Shown here one piece after another: positions 60,224-64,000 of a stretch of 64,000 nt of DNA. The notes beneath the pieces were generated by a model. The model had not been told where the DNA came from and did no database searches. It worked only from the letters and a program-made list of their open reading frames with translations. Location of the stretch: NCBI RefSeq assembly GCF_015220045.1, contig NZ_JADBGB010000001.1, positions 1,083,001 to 1,147,000 on the forward strand. Reading direction: 5' to 3'. The first letter of the stretch is position 1. Every line of letters starts with the position of its first letter. Made by a program: the position numbers and the translations under genes. Origin of the DNA: Marivivens aquimaris. GTDB taxonomy: Bacteria; Pseudomonadota; Alphaproteobacteria; Rhodobacterales; Rhodobacteraceae.

Positions 60224-61690
60224 TTAGGCCTCGAAACGGTCGCGGATCAGGCGGTCGAGCGCACGCACACCCCAGCCCGTCGCGCCTTTGGGATGCAGTG
60301 GGCCGTCGGCTTTTTTCGATGCAACGCCCGCGATATCGAGGTGGATCCATGGGGTGTCGGGCTTCACGAAGCGCTGGAGGAACTGAGCCGCAGTGATCGA
60401 GCCGCCTTCACGGCCGCCGATGTTCTTCATGTCGGCGATGTTCGACTTCAGCAGCGCGTCATAACCGTCACCCAGCGGCATCCGCCATGCGCCCTCGTCC
60501 TCGACCTTGGCAGCGGCGAGGAAGTCGTCCGCCAGTTCGTCATTGTTCGAGAAGACGCCCGCGTTTTCCGACCCCAGCGCGATGATGATCGCACCGGTGA
60601 GCGTCGCGAGGTTGATCATCGCGGTCGGCTTGAAGCGGTCCTGCGCGTACCAGAGCACATCGGCCAGCACGAGGCGGCCTTCTGCGTCGGTGTTGATGAT
60701 CTCAACGGTGTCGCCCTTCATCGATGCGACAACATCGCCCGGACGGGTCGCATTGCTGCCCGGCATGTTCTCGACAAGACCGACGAGGCCGACGACGTTC
60801 GCTTTGGCACCGCGGGTCGCGATGGCTTTCATGACGCCGGAAACAACGCCGGCGCCGCCCATGTCCATGGTCATGTCTTCCATACCAGCAGCGGGCTTGA
60901 GGCTGATACCGCCGGTGTCGAAGACGACGCCCTTACCGACGAGCGCGAACGGAGCTTCGTCACCGCCGCCGTTCCACTTCATCACGACGACTTTGGACGG
61001 GCTGGCGGAGCCTTGGCCCACGGCGAGCAGCGTGCGCATACCGAGCTCGTGCAGCTTGTCTTCTTCGAGGACTTCAACTTCAACGCCCAGTGCGCTGAGT
61101 TCCTGAAGTTTTTCAGCGAAGGTCGTGGTGGTCAGGATGTTCGCAGGCGCGTTCACCAGATCGCGGGTGAAGAACACGCCGTCGGTGACGCCAGCCATCG
61201 GAGCGAAGGCTTCGGTCGCGGCATTCACGTCCTTCACGGCCACGCGGACGTTGGCAGCGGCTTTCTTCTCGCCGGTTTTCTGGTCCTCATAGGCATAGGT
61301 GCGCAGCGCCATACCGTAGGCGACGTCAGCGACGTTCTTCAGCGATGCGCCCAGAACGAGCGCGCCTTTACGGCCCAGCGAGCGGGCAATTGCGCCGCCC
61401 GCTTTGCGCGCGGCGTTGGCGGAGGCGTTGCGCTCCAGCTTCACGACCAGAACGCTCTCGGTCTCCATCCCGAAGGGGTACGCGATCTCCGCGACCTCGC
61501 CCGACTTCATGCTCTCGAAACGGTCGGACTCTACCAGACGGCTCAGCGCTTTGCGGGTGAGCGAGTTCACCTTGCGCGCCGCGATGTCCAGCTTGCCGTC
61601 GCTGCCGGCAAAGACGACGACGCGCTCTTCTTCGGCTCCGAGGGTATCAAGCTGCGGTTCGACAAATTCGATAGCAATGGGGTTGGTCAT
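60224..61690 (-). CDS. pepA: Leucyl aminopeptidase (cytosol aminopeptidase)
   Basis: 488 residues. The M17 family signature NTDAEGRLVLADVLWY (about residue 333) and VGKGVVFDTGGISLKPAAGMEDMTMDMGGAG are intact, including the metal-binding Asp, Lys and Glu residues. It removes N-terminal leucine from peptides, and homologues bind DNA in recombination. ATG 61690 follows CAGGAGATTTC. It is divergent from lptF, and holC lies downstream, which is the E. coli order. Confidence 0.97.
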   Translation of the reverse strand: MTNPIAIEFVEPQLDTLGAEEERVVVFAGSDGKLDIAARKVNSLTRKALSRLVESDRFESMKSGEVAEIAYPFGMETESVLVVKLERNASANAARKAGGAIARSLGRKGALVLGASLKNVADVAYGMALRTYAYEDQKTGEKKAAANVRVAVKDVNAATEAFAPMAGVTDGVFFTRDLVNAPANILTTTTFAEKLQELSALGVEVEVLEEDKLHELGMRTLLAVGQGSASPSKVVVMKWNGGGDEAPFALVGKGVVFDTGGISLKPAAGMEDMTMDMGGAGVVSGVMKAIATRGAKANVVGLVGLVENMPGSNATRPGDVVASMKGDTVEIINTDAEGRLVLADVLWYAQDRFKPTAMINLATLTGAIIIALGSENAGVFSNNDELADDFLAAAKVEDEGAWRMPLGDGYDALLKSNIADMKNIGGREGGSITAAQFLQRFVKPDTPWIHLDIAGVASKKADGPLHPKGATGWGVRALDRLIRDRFEA

Positions 61691-61817
61691 GAAATCTCCT
61701 GAGTGTGTTTGAGCAATTGGTAGCTTGCCGCCGGAGGAATGACCAGAATGCAGTTCAACCCCCTGATTAAATGGGTTAGCTTCCGCCGGAACCAACAAAG
61801 ACCAAGCGGGGGGATCA

Positions 61818-62942
61818 GTGGCACGATTCGACAGATACATGCTGTCGCAGCTCTTGACCCTGTTCGGATTTTTCGCGCTGGTGCTTGTGCTCGTCTACTG
61901 GATCAACCGTGCAGTCATCCTGTTCGACCAGCTAATTGCAGACGGCCAATCGGCTTGGGTTTTCCTTGAATTAACAGCGCTTTCGCTGCCGGGCGTGATC
62001 CGGATCGTGCTGCCTTTGGCGGCGCTCGCGGCGTCTATCTATGTCACCAACCGCCTGTCGAATGACAGCGAATTGGTCGTGGTACAGGCCACTGGCTTTT
62101 CGCCGTGGCGACTGGCGCGGCCTGTGATGATCTTCGGTCTGCTGACGACGATGATGACGCTCGCGCTGACGCATTACCTCGTGCCCACGGCGCTGGAGCG
62201 GTACTACGAGCGCCGCGACGAGATCGCCCAGAACGTCACCTCGCGCCTGCTGGTCGAGGGGCGTTTCCTGACGCCGGTCGACCACCTGACAATCTACATC
62301 CGCGACATCAGCCGCGAGGGCGAGCTGATGGACCTGTTCCTCTCGGACACCCGCAATCCTGATGAAAGCGTCACCTACACCGCCGCGCGTGCTTACCTGA
62401 TCCGCACGGACAACGGCCCGCAACTGGTGATGATCGACGGGATGGCGCAGACGCTGGACACGGAGACGGGCCGCCTCCTGACGACCACGTTCGACGATTT
62501 TGCATATGACGTGTCGGACCTCACCGGATCGGAGCCGAGCGACACCCGAGGCGCGCCCGAGATCACGACGTTCGAGCTGATGTCCCTCAGCCCCGCGCTG
62601 GTCGAGGAAACGGGCCGCACCCGTGCGCAATTGATGCTGGAAATCCAGAACCGCACCGCTCAGGCGCTGCTCGCTTTGTCGGGCTCGCTGATCGGGTTCG
62701 CTGCGCTGATCGTCGGCGGCTTCAGCCGTTTCGGCGTCTGGCGGCAGATCATCATCGCGATTGCGCTCGTGATTGTGGTCAAGATCGTCGAAAGCGTCGC
62801 GGCGAACATGGTCCGCGTGACGCCCGAGGCATGGTATCTGGCGTATCTGCCCACGCTCGTCGGTCTGCTGATTACCGCGTTCCTGTTGCACCTCGCCGCC
62901 AAGCCGAAAAAACGCAGGCGGATCAAGGAGGTTGCGGCATGA
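61818..62942 (+). CDS. lptF: LPS export permease LptF
   Basis: 374 residues. The YjgP/YjgQ family: three helices at the N-terminus (FDRYMLSQLLTLFGFFALVLVLVYWINRAVILF), a periplasmic beta-jellyroll (residues about 130-270), then three C-terminal helices. GLPVVVQATGFSPWRLARPV-like (ELVVVQATGFSPWRLARP) is conserved. It forms the LptB2FG transporter that moves LPS towards LptC and LptA. Translation starts at GTG (61818) behind GGGGGG. It overlaps lptG (ATGA). Confidence 0.95.
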   Translation: MARFDRYMLSQLLTLFGFFALVLVLVYWINRAVILFDQLIADGQSAWVFLELTALSLPGVIRIVLPLAALAASIYVTNRLSNDSELVVVQATGFSPWRLARPVMIFGLLTTMMTLALTHYLVPTALERYYERRDEIAQNVTSRLLVEGRFLTPVDHLTIYIRDISREGELMDLFLSDTRNPDESVTYTAARAYLIRTDNGPQLVMIDGMAQTLDTETGRLLTTTFDDFAYDVSDLTGSEPSDTRGAPEITTFELMSLSPALVEETGRTRAQLMLEIQNRTAQALLALSGSLIGFAALIVGGFSRFGVWRQIIIAIALVIVVKIVESVAANMVRVTPEAWYLAYLPTLVGLLITAFLLHLAAKPKKRRRIKEVAA

Positions 62943-64000
62943 TCCTCCACCGTTATTTCGCCCGCAGATATCTGACGACGCTCGCGTCGATCTTCGGCAT
63001 TTTCTTTGCGATCATGGCGTTCCTCGATCTGGTCGAGCAGTTGCGCCAGTTCAGCGATGTCGGCGTGTCATTTGCGGATGTGGTCAGCCTGACGCTGCTG
63101 AACCTGCCGCAATCGCTCTACGGGATTTTTCCGTTGATCGTGATCCTGTCGACCATCGCGCTGTTCCTCGGGCTTGCGCGGTCGTCCGAACTGGTCATCA
63201 CCCGCGCTGCCGGTCGCTCTGGTCTGCGCGCACTCGCGGCTCCTGCTGGTGTGGCATTCATCGTGGGCGTTGTGGCTGTCGCGGCGATCAACCCGATCGT
63301 GGCTTCGACCTCGCGCGAATACGAAGTGCGTGCCGCCTCGCTCAAGGGCGTGGACGCGGCGCTCACATTGGCAGCCGACGGGCTGTGGTTGCGTCAGGGC
63401 TCGGACGAAGGCCAGACGGTAATCAAGGCGTCGTCTTCGAACCTCGAAGGCACGCAGCTTGGCGACGTGACGTTCCTGACCTTCGCGACCGAGGGCGGCC
63501 CGACCCGCCGCGTGGACGCCGAAGCCGCAACGCTCGCGAATGGCATGTGGAGCGTGACCAACGCCAAGGTCTGGCCGCTCAGCGACACCCGCAACCCCGA
63601 AGCCGAAGCGCAACTGTTCGACACCTTCGAAATTCCGAGCAACCTGACTGCCGACCAGATCCGCGACAGCTTTGGTACTCCCTCGTCGATCCCGATCTGG
63701 GAACTGCCGGGGTTCATCCAGCGCCTGCAGGACGCGGGCTTCAGCGCGCGACGTCACGCGGTCTGGCTGCAGTCGGAATTGGCGATGCCGGTGTTCCTTG
63801 TTGCGATGGTCCTTGTGGGGTCGGCCTTCACCATGCGCCACCAGCGCGGCGGCCGCACGGGCATCATGGTGCTTTACGCTGTGCTGATCAGCTTCGCGCT
63901 CTACTTCGTGCGTAACTTCGCGACGATCTTGGGTGAAAACGGGCAAATCCCCGTCATGCTCGCCGCATGGGCCCCGCCGTTCGGAGCCATCGGGCTCGCC
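62939..64000 (+). CDS. lptG: LPS export permease LptG, cut by the window end
   Basis: 354 codons are present, and the frame is open at the right window edge. MILHRYFARRYLTTLASIFGIFFAIMAFLDLVEQ is the LptG N-terminus, and ELVITRAAGRSGLRALAAP is the conserved coupling segment (the ATPase contact). The periplasmic domain follows (about residues 115-255), then FLVAMVLVGSAFTMRH begins the last helices. It pairs with LptF. The start ATG overlaps the lptF stop. Confidence 0.95.
   Translation, partial: MILHRYFARRYLTTLASIFGIFFAIMAFLDLVEQLRQFSDVGVSFADVVSLTLLNLPQSLYGIFPLIVILSTIALFLGLARSSELVITRAAGRSGLRALAAPAGVAFIVGVVAVAAINPIVASTSREYEVRAASLKGVDAALTLAADGLWLRQGSDEGQTVIKASSSNLEGTQLGDVTFLTFATEGGPTRRVDAEAATLANGMWSVTNAKVWPLSDTRNPEAEAQLFDTFEIPSNLTADQIRDSFGTPSSIPIWELPGFIQRLQDAGFSARRHAVWLQSELAMPVFLVAMVLVGSAFTMRHQRGGRTGIMVLYAVLISFALYFVRNFATILGENGQIPVMLAAWAPPFGAIGLA

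Overview
The window is a 64 kb chromosomal segment of a GC-rich alphaproteobacterium, most likely a marine member of the Rhodobacterales (Roseobacter group). The pointers are the gene content (TrmFO, Mg-type HemB, PstA with a large periplasmic insertion, RTX proteins ending in Hint_2 domains, a LuxR solo, class II DAHP synthase, a BdhA-patatin pair), dense gene packing with many ATGA/TAATG stop-start overlaps, and a dispersed GC-rich repeat next to gene ends. Most of the window is ordinary core chromosome. I see no prophage, insertion sequence, CRISPR array or rRNA operon.

Layout. 1-9.1 kb: mostly minus-strand genes: gluQ (cut by the window edge), trmFO, a beta-barrel outer-membrane protein, a small membrane protein, a LysR regulator, gyrA, arginase, dsbB and a YqaA/DedA protein. 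9.1-17.1 kb: a zinc metallopeptidase, tRNA-Leu(CAA), an 800-base gene-free stretch, then two RTX proteins (about 1590 and 352 residues) that share a C-terminal Hint domain. 17-25 kb: a MobA-like nucleotidyltransferase, DUF2254, SYLF lipoprotein, hemB, a small membrane protein and mfd. 24.7-31.1 kb: an MFS / DsbA-like / acyl-CoA ligase operon opposite an XRE-cupin regulator, a CsbD-like protein, an entericidin and an oligopeptide-binding protein. 31.1-33.3 kb: a probable small RNA, then bdhA and a patatin behind a PhaR-type site (polyhydroxybutyrate metabolism). 33.3-38 kb: DUF502, psuK-psuG, rpsB-tsf. 38-46.2 kb: LuxR solo, a candidate 23-residue membrane peptide, and the complete phosphate regulon phoR / pstS-pstC-pstA-pstB-phoU-phoB with a three-heptamer Pho box. 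46.3-52 kb: gamma carbonic anhydrase, gmk, yicC, a PAS_5 protein, class II DAHP synthase, and a GlxA-type AraC regulator. 52.2-58 kb: a branched-chain-amino-acid-type ABC transporter (livJ, livG, unknown, livF, livH, livM). 58-64 kb: MarC, a retropepsin-like protease, GFA protein, holC-pepA, and lptF-lptG facing away (lptG cut by the window end).

The strongest non-coding observations are: a roughly 76-nt intergenic small-RNA candidate with its own promoter and intrinsic terminator (31189-31299); a CTGC-N4-GCAG PhaR-like site before bdhA; three heptamers at 11-base spacing before pstS; two pairs of 9-base inverted repeats between DAHP synthase and the GlxA-type regulator; and an 11-bp-stem terminator with a U-run that closes a 240-base gene-free stretch behind the LuxR gene. 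The most unusual coding locus is the RTX-Hint pair, whose larger member starts with a cysteine-rich domain. All functions are inferred from sequence reading alone; no database search was run.
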